A DNA stretch of 64,000 nt from Pseudofabraea citricarpa (Eukaryota; Ascomycota; Leotiomycetes; Helotiales; Dermateaceae): positions 1,175,704 through 1,239,703 of the forward strand of contig JAPWGK010000015.1 in NCBI GenBank assembly GCA_029641185.1, read 5' to 3'. The notes beneath the pieces are model-generated. The model was not told the DNA's origin and did not search any database. It saw only the letters and a list, made by a program, of their open reading frames with translations. The position numbers were made by a program, and so were the translations under genes. Below are positions 52,471 to 64,000 of this stretch, one piece after another; the stretch's first letter is position 1; every line of letters starts with the position of its first letter.

Positions 52471-53560
52471 TTAAACCTAAATTATTAAATATATCTCTAT
52501 ATTATTCCTAATTAAATAGTAGGTATATAATTATATTATATAAAAGGGTATTATAGGTATATTCTAGTATTTTCTATTACTTTAGAATCTTTACTTCTAG
52601 AAATCCCCTTATATTTTCAGATAATTATAATTTATCTACTAAAGTTATATAAAGTTTTATATAATTATAGCTTAACTAAAAAGGGTCTAGTAATTATAAT
52701 AAAATTAAAGATTAGATTAATACTAAATATATTTCTTAGAATAATATATAGAATATAATAAAATTAAATTTATATAAAAAAATCCTAAATTATTATTTTT
52801 TAGCTATTTAATTCTTTTTTATTTAGCTAACCTAATAAGATAAAAGAAGTAGGTCCCTAAAGGAGAGACTTTAATAGGTTATTACTAAGTCCTATAATAA
52901 AGCTTACTAGTAATACTTGTATTCTAGGATCGTCTAATTTAGATTTAATAAAACTTTCTTTATTTTTCTTCTTTTAGTTCTCTTAACTTCTACTTAGTAA
53001 AGGTTATATTAAAGCTAACTAAGAGCGACCAAATATATAAAATTATATATAGATTAGAGGAGCCTTAGTAGGATCCTTAGAAGAAGTATTACTAGGAGCT
53101 TTAGAAAAAACTCTTAAAAGATAATACGATTAATTAATTCTATCCTTAGAGATACTAAAGAAGAAGTATATTTAGGTATTTTACTCTAATTAAGTTAAAG
53201 ACTAGGTATATAAAACTTTTAGAAGCTAAGCGGATTAACTTTAAGTTCGTATTAGAGGTAATTATAAGTATTCTTTATATAATTCGGATTTTCTAATAAT
53301 AAGAACTTATTAAGTAATAAGAAATAATTTTATAAGAGATATAAGAGGCTATTATTCCTAAGTAAGGAAGTTAGTAGCCTACGTATATAATAGGTAATAT
53401 ATTAAGGTATAAAGAATACTATTATTATCTAGTTTTATCTTATTATATAATAAAATTACCTAAGCTTATAAAATAAAAAAACTACTTATTACTACTTATT
53501 ATTACTTTTATAATATAATAGTAGAAACGAATTTATATAAGCTTTATATTAGATAAGTTC

Positions 53561-54148
53561 CTTAGACTAAGTATATTATTAGCTAAATTATTATATTATA
53601 TAAAGAAGCTCTAGGCAAATATATAAATTTAGAGATAAATAAGTATTTAGCTTATACTACTAGTTTATATTACTTATATATATAATTATAACTTATAATA
53701 TTAGTTACTTATCACTTAAGAATAAGAATTATAAGTAGGAAGATTATCTTAACTTACTTAGACTAGACGTATTATTAGCTAAATTATTATATTATATAAA
53801 AGAGCTTTAGGCAAATATATAGATTTAAGGATAAATAAGTACTTAGCTTATAATACTAGTAAGTACTAGTTATTTATATAGTTATAAGTTATAATATTAG
53901 TTACTAATTATTCGAGAATAAGAACTATAATTAGGATATTTATCTCTACTTACTTAGACTAGATATATTATTAGCTAAACTATTATATTATATAAAGGAG
54001 CTTTAGACAAATATATAGATTTAGGGATAAATAAGCTTTTAGCTTATAATACTAGTAAATACTAGTTATTCGTATAATTATAAGTTATAATATTAGTTAC
54101 TAATTATTTAAGGATAAGAATTATAATTAGAATATTTATCTCTATTAT
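53561..54148 (+). repeat. Three tandem copies of a 196-bp repeat
   Basis: Units start at 53561, 53757 and 53953, each with CTTAGACTA, then TATTATTAGCTAAA and GCTTATA-TACTAGT phrases. The spacing is 196 bp both times. Copies differ mainly by transitions. Confidence 0.85.
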
Positions 54149-54339
54149 TAAAACCCTATTTAGAAGAGGTAATAGAATTAAATAAGCCTTTTCTATTACT
54201 TTTTCTATTAGTTATAGCTTTAATCTAGTTCTAGTAGTTATAAGTATTCGGATCGACTTTAAAAGCTTTTTACTTAGATTACTAGGGAATTATACTAGAG
54301 TTAAATATAAGAATTATATACTTAGACTACTTTACTAAA

Positions 54340-54630
54340 GCTATTTTAAAGGCTAGTTTATAGGCTAGTTTAAAGATTATTTTACTAAAGTTATTTTATA
54401 AGCTAATTTATAAGTTATTTTATAAAGGCTAATTTAAAGGCTAGTTTATAAGCTAGTTTATAAGCTATTTTATAGGTTATTTTATAAAGGCTAGTTTATA
54501 GGTTATTTTATAAGCTATTTTATAAAGGTTAATTTAAAGGCTATTTTATAAGCTATTTTATAAAAGCTAGTTTAAAGGCTATTTTATAAAGGCTATTTTA
54601 TAAAAGCTAGTTTAATAGCTATTTTATAGA
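54340..54630 (+). repeat. 12-bp minisatellite (GGCTAGTTTATA / GGCTATTTTATA type)
   Basis: Degenerate head-to-tail units of the same motif as at 52070, with frequent GGCTATTTTATA variants. Confidence 0.75.
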
Positions 54631-54929
54631 TCTTATTCCTTATATTAAGTTTTATTCTAAATATATATATTTATATAAGAATATAATATCTTAACTTAAT
54701 ACTTTAGTAATACTTATAATTAAAGTTAAAGACTAGGAAGATAATATAAGAAGATTTTAAGTAAATACTAAGAGTTTATTATTACTCTAATAATAAGCTT
54801 AAGATATAAAAAGATAACTATAAAGAAAGATCGTTTATACTTTAGACGATTCCTAAGAACTAATAATAATAATACTATTAGTAATAGGTATATATTAGGT
54901 AATATATATATATAAGATAATATATATAT

Positions 54930-55495
54930 TTAGTAAGGCTAGTTTATTATAAAGGCTAGTTAGAAGGCTAGTTTAAAGGCTAGTTTAAAGGCTAGTTTAA
55001 GAGGCGCTTTATTAGAATTATTTTACTAATATTATATTACTAATACTATTTTATAGAGGCTACTTTATAAGCTAGTTTAAAGGATACTTTAAGGGATATT
55101 TTACTTATACTATTTTATAAAAGCTACTTTATAGGCTACTTTATAGGTTATTTTAAGAGATACTTTACTTATATTATTTTATAAGCTACTTTATAAGTTA
55201 CTTTAAAAGATACTTTAAGGGATACTTTACTTATATTATTTTATAAAGGCTACTTTATAGGCTACTTTAAAGGATACTTTAAGAGATATTTTACTTATAT
55301 TATTTTATAAAGGCTATTTTATAAGTTACTTTATAAGTTATTTTAAGGGATATTTTAGAAGATACTTTAAGGGATATTTTACTTATATTACTTTATAAGC
55401 TACTTAGAAGGCTACTTTATAAGCTACTTTAAAGGATATTTTACTTATACTACTTTATAAAGACTATTTTATAAGCTACTTTAAGGGATATTTTA
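54930..55495 (+). repeat. 12-bp minisatellite (GGCTACTTTATA / GGATACTTTAAG type)
   Basis: Head-to-tail units of GGCTACTTTATA, alternating with GGATACTTTAAGGGATATTTTACTTATA higher-order units (written here in parts: GGATACTTTAAG, GGATATTTTACT). Confidence 0.75.
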
Positions 55496-58160
55496 TTATA
55501 TTATATAAATTATATTTAGTTAATTTTATATATTAATAGTATTTATCTTAAATTAATAAGGTAAAAGACTTAATATTTATAATCTATTAAGATAATAGCT
55601 ACTATTATCTAGATTTTCTTAATATATATATTAATTATTATTATCTCTTTTTTCTTAGATCCTAGGATAATATTCTTAATTTTCTACTTAGTAGCCTTTA
55701 GAATTATTTCTTATATCTTATTTACCTTTTAAATACGATCTTTTATTAGGTTTCCCTTAGTAACTAGAAGGTAAGAATAAATCTTTTTTATATTCTTATT
55801 CTCTTACCTCTAATAATAAGTAAAGTCTTAAGATATTATATTAGTATTAAAGTTAGGTTTAAGAAAGATAATAAAAATCGCTTCTAATAAAGTTAAGCTA
55901 ATAGAAAATATACTACTAGTCGTAATAATATACTAAGTAGTCTTAGTAGTAGGTACGTCTAGATTAACTTAAAATTAAGCTAATTCCTTAGTAATAATAT
56001 CTAAGGAATAATTACTTTTATTTATCTAGATAATATCTTCTAGTAGAATCTTATAAACGTATATTATCTATTATTAATTTCTATTAGTTTATCCCTTAGT
56101 TTAAAAGAATATTCGAACGAGTACTTATAAGTTATATAATATAATTACTAATATAAAAGCTAGAGAAAAAGATCTAATAAGTATTCTTACCTTTTATATT
56201 CTTAAAAGGTAGATTATACTTATTAATAATATAACCTAGTTTTATTAACTTACCTAAGGAGTTTATAATCTTTTAGAGATTATTAAAGTATAAGTTAGAG
56301 GTTATTCTTTTCTCTTATTTAATATTATTATCTTTGTCTTTCTTTTTTATCTTCTTTAGTTATTTATCTTTTATAAGTTTAAGCGGCTTATTTTTATTAT
56401 TTTAAAGATTTATAAGAAAGGAATATATTATAATTAGATATAAGTAGTAGTAGGTATTATAAGCTTATTTTTTATATAAAATAAAAGTATTTAGGTTTCT
56501 AAATTTTTATAGGTACTTAGTCTTATATTCTTCCTTTTTATATCTAAAAACCTTATTATCCTCTTTAATAAGACGATTAACTCTTTTAGTCTAATAATTA
56601 GAATAATAATATATAATCTCTTTTATAAAATTTAATAATACTAATACTAGAGGGTATCCTATAAAGTTATTATTTATAATAAATTATATAAAAAGCTTTT
56701 CTACTAGAGGGCTAAACTAGCTAATAATCTTATTAACTTATATTATAGTTTCTATTATTATAAGTTTATTACTATTATAATAAATATTCTACTTCTTACC
56801 TAAAGCCTTTAACTTATTTTTTATTTATTTAGATAAAGTATTATCTAATACCTATTATTACCTACTTATTATCTAAACGAATTTAATAAGGTTAAAGGGG
56901 CTAATAGATAATAGAATTTTACTTAAAAGTATAATAGAGATATTATAAAAAGGCTAATTATTTTATTATATTAGATTTATATTCTCTTAATTCTTATTAA
57001 ACTTTTATTAGACGAATTTAATAATCTTAATTATTAGGCTTTTATATAAGTAAAACTCGTTCTTAAATAATATTATAATAATAGCCTTTTAAGATAAGGC
57101 GTAAGTATATAAGAGAGAATTTAGTTTAATAATATAAGACTTACCCTTCGAGTTTACCTTTTTTATACCTATAAGTTAATATTATTATTTTTTAGAATCT
57201 AAAGACTTTTTAATAAAATATATTCTTAAAAATTCTAGGGTTATAATTATAAATACCTTCTTATTCTTAAGTTAAGAGATAAACTTAGATATTATCTAAT
57301 ATATAATTTATAGTATTTTATCTTCCTTTTTATATATTTCTTTTATATTAAAAAGAAGACCCTAGTAATATTATATAATATTCTTAATATTATACGCTTT
57401 TATTATTATTTAAAAGCCTAGATTATTTATATAATATTTTTTAAATTTTATCTCTTAAATATTAAGTAAACTTAGAGGTATTATAATAATACTAGTACTA
57501 AGTTTTATCTTAATAAAATAAGTTATACTACTAGGAGTATAAGAATAATTAAAATTATAAGTTAAGTATATTTTTATATTACTTAGATATTATTAGTCTT
57601 AATCCGAATAATCTAAAGAAAGATACTAGTTCTTATATTTTTAGATCTTATTATAATAAATAATATTAATAATATACTAGATATAAAAGATTATAAGTAT
57701 TATAATTATCTTACTAATACCTATAATATAAGTAAGTATTATACCTCCTAGTATATTATAAATTTAAGTAAAGTTATACTAAACCTTATACGCTTAAATA
57801 AGTAAAAGTAGTTAACTTAGTCTATTAATCTTAATATAATACTTAGGTTAAAGATTAGTCTTATTATAATAAAAGAAGTAATAGGTTTCCTACTAGATCT
57901 TAGATAATAAATATATATATACTTTATTATTAAGACTATTATATAAGCTAGATACCTATTAGTATAAGATTACTAAAATTAGAGTATATATATATTATAA
58001 CTTATCTTAATCTTATAGGTATTCTAGATAATATTCTAGTATTAACTTATACTTATTATTTAAATCGAAGTCCTAGTACTTTAGCTAACTTTCCTTTTAA
58101 TTAGATATTAATCTAAGGAGAAGATTAATATTAACCTTAGTTAGGTTTTTATCTAATAGA

Positions 58161-58286
58161 AAGGGTTCTAGTAATAGAAAGGATTTTAGAAGTAAAAGGG
58201 ATTCTAGTAATAAAAAGGGTTTTACTAGTAGAAAGGATTCTACTAGTAAAAAAGGTTCTACTAGTAGAGAAGGTTCTACTAGTAGC
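58161..58286 (+). repeat. Seven tandem 18-bp units
   Basis: Exactly 7 x 18 bp, consensus AAGGATTCTACTAGTAGA with transitions. The period is divisible by three and both strands are open, so it may have encoded a Ser/Thr-rich hexapeptide repeat. Confidence 0.8.
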
Positions 58287-59309
58287 TATATATAAAGTAG
58301 TAATTATTTTCTTAATACTTAAGTTATATATTAGTTATAATAAAATATAAGTTCTCTTAGGATTAGATTCTAGAGATATAAGATTAAAGATAGCTATTAT
58401 TTATTATTCTATAAATTATTAAATAATATAGCTAGTATATTTTATAAACCTAGCTCTAATTTAATTTAAATATATATATTATCTAAGTCTAATAATAGTA
58501 TAATTAACTTATACCTAAGCTTATATTCCTTAAAATCTAAAATAAAACTAAATTATCTTCTAATAAAACTAGAGACCTTAAGTAAAAAGATATAATATAA
58601 TCGAATATACTTAGTAGAGATATCTAAGAATTTATTATAAAGTATAATACTCGAGTAAAATTAGGTAATCTTATTTAGTAGGTTTATTAGGCTAAGAGAG
58701 GGATTAGTATATAACTCGATTATAATAAGCTATACTTTAAAGTCTAGAGGAGTTCTAATTAACTAGCTAGGATAATTATTATATAAGTAATAGGAGGAGT
58801 TATTAGGTAGTATAATAGCTTCTTATATAAATATAATATTAGTAATAAGAGTATTCTTAATACTTATTATAAGTAAAATATTACTATTATTTATATTTAT
58901 TAATATATTAGTATTATTTTATATTATAGATATATAATATATTAATAGGTATATCTATTATTATATTATCTATTAGTTAATTCTCTTTTATTAGCTAATC
59001 TTCTATAAGTTAAGGAGATAATACGTATATCTTAGCTTATAATTATATAATTATAAGAGAGAGGTTATATAATAGTAATATAATCTATAACCTAGGGCTT
59101 AAGAGAGTATTAGATATAATAAGAATAATAAGGATATTATAATACTAAGGGTAAGAATAAGTATTACGTAAAAGGGTTTAATACTAGGTAATAATATAAG
59201 ATAAATAATATAAGATTAAAGTAGAGAGGAGAAAGAATATAATAAATCTTAGGAGGAAGTAATAGTTAATAACTATTATAAGAGAAATCTAAGATTAGGT
59301 ATCTAGTAA

Positions 59310-60085
59310 ATTTATTTAAAGGATACTTTATAGGCTAGTTTATAAGGTTATTTAAAGGCTAGTTTTAGTATAAGTATAAAAGCTAGTTTAGTATAAAAGA
59401 TACTTTATAAGCTATTTTATAAGATTATTTAGAGGTTATTTTAGTTTAGTATAAAAGACGCTTTATAAGTTATTTTATAGGATTATTTAGAGGTTATTTT
59501 AGTTTAATATAAAGAATACTTTATAAGCTAATTTATAAGGTTATTTAATAGGTTATTTAGAGGCTAGTTTAATATAGGTATAAAAGATATTTTATAGGCT
59601 AATTTATAAGCTATTTTAGAGGCTAGTTATATATAGGAGTAAAGGATTAAGAGTAGTTTATAAAGGTAAAAGATAAAGGCTAGTTTATAAGTTAGTTTAT
59701 AGGTTACTTTAGAGGCTAGTTTATAAAAGTAAAAGATAAAAGGTAGTTTATAAAGGTAAAAGATAAAAGCTAGTTTATAGGTTAGTTTATAAGCTACTTT
59801 AGGGGCTAGTTTATAGAAGTAAAAGACGAAGGATAGTTTATAAAGGTAAAAGATAAAAGATAATTTATAGGTTAGTTTATAAGCTACTTTAGAAGCTAGT
59901 TTATAGAAGTAAAAGATAAAAAGTAGTTTATAGGTTAGTTTATAAGTTATTTTAGGGGCTAGTTTATAGGAGTAAAAGATAAAAGCTAGTTTATAGGTTA
60001 GTTTATAAGCTATTTTAGGGGCTAGTTTATAAAAGTAAAAGACGAAAGGTAGTTTATAGGTTACTTTATAGGATTAAAGGGTAAA
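59310..60085 (+). repeat. 12-bp minisatellite with a higher-order unit
   Basis: Units of GGCTAGTTTATA and GGTTAGTTTATA are grouped with an A-rich spacer (AGTAAAAGATAAA), giving a larger period of roughly 60-120 bp in the right half. Confidence 0.75.
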
Positions 60086-62309
60086 AGCTAATCTTAGTAT
60101 AATAAATATCCGTTTTATACTCCTAATATAAGCTATTAGCTAACTCCCTAAGTTATTTTAAAATAAGATATATATAAACCTAGTCTAATTATTATATATT
60201 TCTTTAATTAGATTTATTATATCTTTAATTATAGCTTTTAAGGCGCCTTAAATCCTCTTCGAACACTTTTTATAATATAAGTTTAATTTATTAAAACTCT
60301 AAGTATATATATTCGTACCTTTAATTCTAAGATTTACTTAAGCTTTTCCTATTAATCTTAGTATATCTAGCTATTATATAGATAATATATTCTTATACTC
60401 TTTAATACCTTTAATATTACTTAAGTATATATCTAGGAAAGATAATTTAAATTATACCTTTCTTTTTTCCTATAATTAGATTATATTATAAGTAAACTTT
60501 TATCTACTAACTATTATTATAACTAATTAAACTATAATATATATACTTAATATTAAGGTAGATTATTTAATTAGCAGATTATTATTTATTTTACTTTAAC
60601 CTACTTATACTTATAAATCTACTAGATATACTTATATTATATTTAAAAGATAAATTATATTAAGACTAATATTATTCTTAAAACTAAAGTAAACTCTTAT
60701 CTTCTTTTTATTTCTTCTTCTAGTATTATATAATAAATCCTCCTATTATATATCTTTATATAATATCTTATATAATATACTAGCTTTATTAATAATATTA
60801 TTAAATCTTCTATTATTATATATAATATATTAGGCTAGTCGATCGTATTTATACTTATACGTACTTATAATACTTATTACTAGATTCTTATAAACTAAGT
60901 AATATTCCTTCTACTAATATATAATCTATTATATAATAGAATATTATATTACTTAGAAGTAAGAGCTATTATACTTATAATTATTATCTTATTATACTAA
61001 GTCTTATTATAATTATTAGAGTATATCTATAATTATTTATAGCTATTTTATAATTATAATATATTATTTATTATAATACCTAGTAAGTATCTTAACTTTA
61101 TATAAGGAGATCTAATTCTAATATAATATAAAGTCGTCTCTTATATAATAATTAGTCTAATTTATTATCTAGCTAGCTAATAATAATATTATTAGTTAGA
61201 AAGCCTAGTTTATTATTAAAGTAAACTTAGACTTTAGCTCTTAGCTATCTAGTCTTTTAGTTAAGTTTATAGCTTTCTATAAACTCGAACTCGTACTTAA
61301 AATAATACTAAATAAGTAATTATAGGTTAAAGAGTTATAATAAGCGTATAACTAGAGATACCCTAATAAAAATATTAGAAAATATATAAAAGTATTAGAC
61401 TTTAAAAAGATTAGAGAATATATTATAATATATATATTAGAGATATTAAGAGTAATATAAAAGAATAAGTTAGGAGATTAGTTAAAAGACGTTTTTATAG
61501 TACTAGGTTCTTATTTATTAGTATTATAAAAGAAATAATATAAGAGAGTAAAGACTAAAGATACTAGTTTAGATATAAAGTTAAAACCTAATAATATATT
61601 ATTATAAGCCTTATTATATAGCTAAGTAATATCTATTATATTTAGCTAGGGTATATCTTTAATTATAACTCTAAAATTACTAGCTCTAAAAAGATAAAAG
61701 AATATTATACCTAGCCTTATTATAATAAAGTATATTATATTTATAGATTCTAATAAGCTAATACTTGTATATAAGACTTTAATACGATTATATCTTAGTT
61801 AGTAGAATATTATTATTTGAATATAAGAACCCCTCCCCTTTATATTAGATTATATTATAATAGAAGTAACTATTATTTTAGCCCCTTTTATTATATATTA
61901 TAATAATAATAATATTTATATAAAACATTTAAGTTAAGATAAGTTTTAATAAGCTATTATAAAAGTAGGTAATAAGTATACGATTATAAAAGGTAATTTA
62001 AAGAATATAAAAGATATAAAGTTAATATATAAAGTCCTAGGTATTATTAATTTAAGAAGAAAGAAGATAAAAAACGTATTAGATTTTATTAATACCCTAA
62101 ATATTCTAGACTAATATACGAGTTATAATAATATAAGCTTATATCTTATTATATTACTTACTACCTAGTTAATTAGAATACTAAATATAATATAATTTAC
62201 TAAGTATTAACTTATACTAAATAAATATTATATTAAAATATTCTAGATATTAAATACTAGTATAAGCTTTAATATAATATATTAATCTCTAGGTTAACCT
62301 CCTAATTAT

Positions 62310-63065
62310 TTAACCTAGCTTACTAGTCTTAGTAAACTAGCCTTAGTAAACTAGCCTTAGTAAACTAGCCTTAGTAAACTATTCTTAGTAAACTATTCTT
62401 AGTAAATTACCCTTAGTAAACTATTCTTAGTAAACTAGCCCTAGTAAACTAGCCCTAATAGACTAAAGTAGCCTTAAAGTAGCCTTAAAGTAACCTCTAA
62501 AGTAGCTTTAAAATAGCCTTAAAATAACCTTAAAGTAACCCCTAAAGTAGCCTTAAAATAACCTTAAAGTAATCTTAAAGTAACTTCTAAAGTAATCTTA
62601 AAATAGTCTTAAAGTAACCTTAAAGTAACCTCTAAAGTAACCTCTAAGTACGTCTAAGTATATTATCTAAAGTAACTTTTAAAGTAGCCTTCGAAATAGC
62701 TTCTAAAGTAACCTTAAAAGTAACCTCTAAGTATATCTAAGTATATTATCTAAAGTAACCTTTAAAGTAGCCTTTAAAGTAGCCTTTAAAGTAATCTTAA
62801 AAGTAACCTTTAATTATATTTAAGTATATTATCTAAGTATATTATTTAAAGTAGCCTTTAAAGTAGCCTCTAAAATAATCTTAAAAGTAACCTCTAATTA
62901 TATTTAAGTATATTATCTAAGTATATTATCTAAAGTAGCCTTTAAAGTAGCCCTTAAAGTAGCCTTAAAAGTAACCTCTAATTATATCTAAGTATATTAT
63001 CTAAGTATATTATCTAAAGTAGCCTTTAAAGTAACCCCTAAAGTAGTCTTAAAAGTAGCCTCTTA
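62310..63065 (-). repeat. Minisatellites in inverted orientation (14-bp then 12-bp units)
   Basis: First a 14-bp array of ACTAGCCTTAGTAA (62,310-62,460), then 12-bp units of AAAGTAGCCTTA or AAAGTAACCTCT, with a longer TATCTAAGTATATTATCTAA spacer recurring. The 12-bp unit is the reverse complement of the GGCTACTTTAAA type on the left. Confidence 0.8.
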
Positions 63066-64000
63066 GTATATTAAGAGTAAGAAAAAGAAAATAAAGATAT
63101 CTTATTAAACCTAGTTTACTAAGTCCTAATATTTAATTAAGCTAATATAAATATCTTTAGTTACCTAACTATTATATATTATTATTTTTATCTTTAAATA
63201 CTTTATTTTTATCTTATATCCTAATTCGTCTTTTAGTCTACTAAATAATAGAATATTATATTATATTATTAACTACTAGTACCTAATATATTCTAAGCTA
63301 ATATAATCTATAAGTAGCTTTACTAGATATATTTATAAGGCTAAGACTCTAATCGTACGCTCTTATAAAAGACTCTAAATAATATATAATAATAGCTATA
63401 AAACTAATATACTAGCTTATATATTATATACTAGGTTTTTATTAGTATAACTAATTCTAGAAGTAAATAATCAAATATAATCTAGTTATCCTAACTTTAA
63501 AAAGTATACTATTATATATTAAGATAAAGCTAACTTTATCTTATTATCTTATTATATATTAGAAGAGTATATTAGCTAATTAGATATTTTAGCTTCTTTT
63601 AATAATAAACTTACTAATAAAAAGTTAGATATTAAAGAGTTAAATACTAAAGAGTTAGATATTAATTATAATACTTATAATAAGTCTATTAATACTATTA
63701 AGATAAAAGAGTTCCTAATTATATCTATTAATATTATAGAAAGTAGACGCGATCTAAGTATTATATTAAGTAATATAATAATTATTAAATATTTTAATAA
63801 TAATATATAAGATAAGAAAGCTAGCTATAATATATTAAGAGAAAATCTTAAGGATTTATTTTAATCTAAAAAGATAAAAGATAAGTTACTTTTACTAATA
63901 TTATTTATATCTCTAGACTAACCCTAGTTACCTTTTACGTCTTAATAGGATTAGTAGATAATAGGCTAAGTAATAAGTATTAGATATAATAAAAGAAAAA

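Larger units (their letters stand above)
25850..64000. other. AT-rich, RIP-type block of degraded repeats
   Basis: From just after the kinase stop to the right edge the sequence is extremely rich in A and T, with very frequent TA and almost no CA or TG, while CT, GC and some CG remain. This is what strand-symmetric C-to-T change at CpA leaves behind. Open frames are cut by TAG and TAA. No intact host gene was found. Named elements inside are listed separately; unnamed parts (about 26.56-28.53, 28.93-29.77, 45.24-50.6, 55.5-58.1 and 60.1-62.3 kb) are too degraded for me to assign. Confidence 0.9.

Noticed and set aside
25850..64000. Giant cargo-carrying element (Starship-like) or a mitochondrial insertion as the cause of the AT-rich block
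   Set aside because: No tyrosine-recombinase captain, cargo genes or mitochondrial genes are readable; copia and gypsy relics with RIP-type dinucleotide loss explain the composition.

Overview
The window is nuclear DNA of a filamentous ascomycete (Pezizomycotina). The genes carry short introns of about 45-60 bp with GTAAGT-like donors and CTAAC-like branch sites. The protein set is typical of these fungi: a GH18 chitinase with chitin-binding domains, LysM proteins, an NB-ARC/TPR NLR-like gene, isochorismatase-like hydrolases, an amidase and an SRPK-like kinase. The window splits sharply in two: about 25.8 kb of ordinary gene-bearing DNA, then about 38 kb of extremely AT-rich DNA in which CA and TG dinucleotides are almost absent, the expected end state of repeat-induced point mutation (RIP). 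I cannot name the species.

Region 1-9.64 kb is a chitin-centred cluster. A subgroup-C-type chitinase (minus strand, running off the left edge) is divergent from a four-LysM secreted protein. A small orphan protein gene follows, and then, divergent from it, a secreted protein with six LysM modules. The chitinase would cut chitin and the LysM proteins would bind it, so the three may act on one substrate outside the cell.

Region 9.64-25.84 kb mixes intact genes with decaying ones. There is a complete amidase gene killed by three in-frame stops, a probable copia LTR remnant, an isochorismatase-like hydrolase, a membrane-anchored protein of unknown function, the C-terminal piece of a CmcJ/AsaB-type oxidase, an NLR-like gene broken by several frameshifts and stops, a second isochorismatase-like hydrolase, and an intact SRPK-like kinase that ends about 10 bp before the AT-rich block.

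Region 25.85-64 kb is a transposon graveyard. Its clearest structure is a Ty1/copia element (29,771-45,237) with a second, younger copy of the same element (36,623-44,352) inserted into it. All four LTRs are exactly 204 bp, the inner copy is flanked by a perfect 5-bp duplication (GTACT), and the outer by ATACT/ATATT. The pol genes lie on the minus strand. Both copies carry about 1.8 kb of extra sequence between pol and the 3' LTR, with an antisense frame rich in Lys and Arg. To the right are a Ty3/gypsy reverse transcriptase/RNase H relic, three tandem 196-bp repeats, a 7 x 18-bp array and several 12- to 14-bp minisatellites. I see no intact cellular gene in this half. All family assignments are from reading translations by eye; no search was run.
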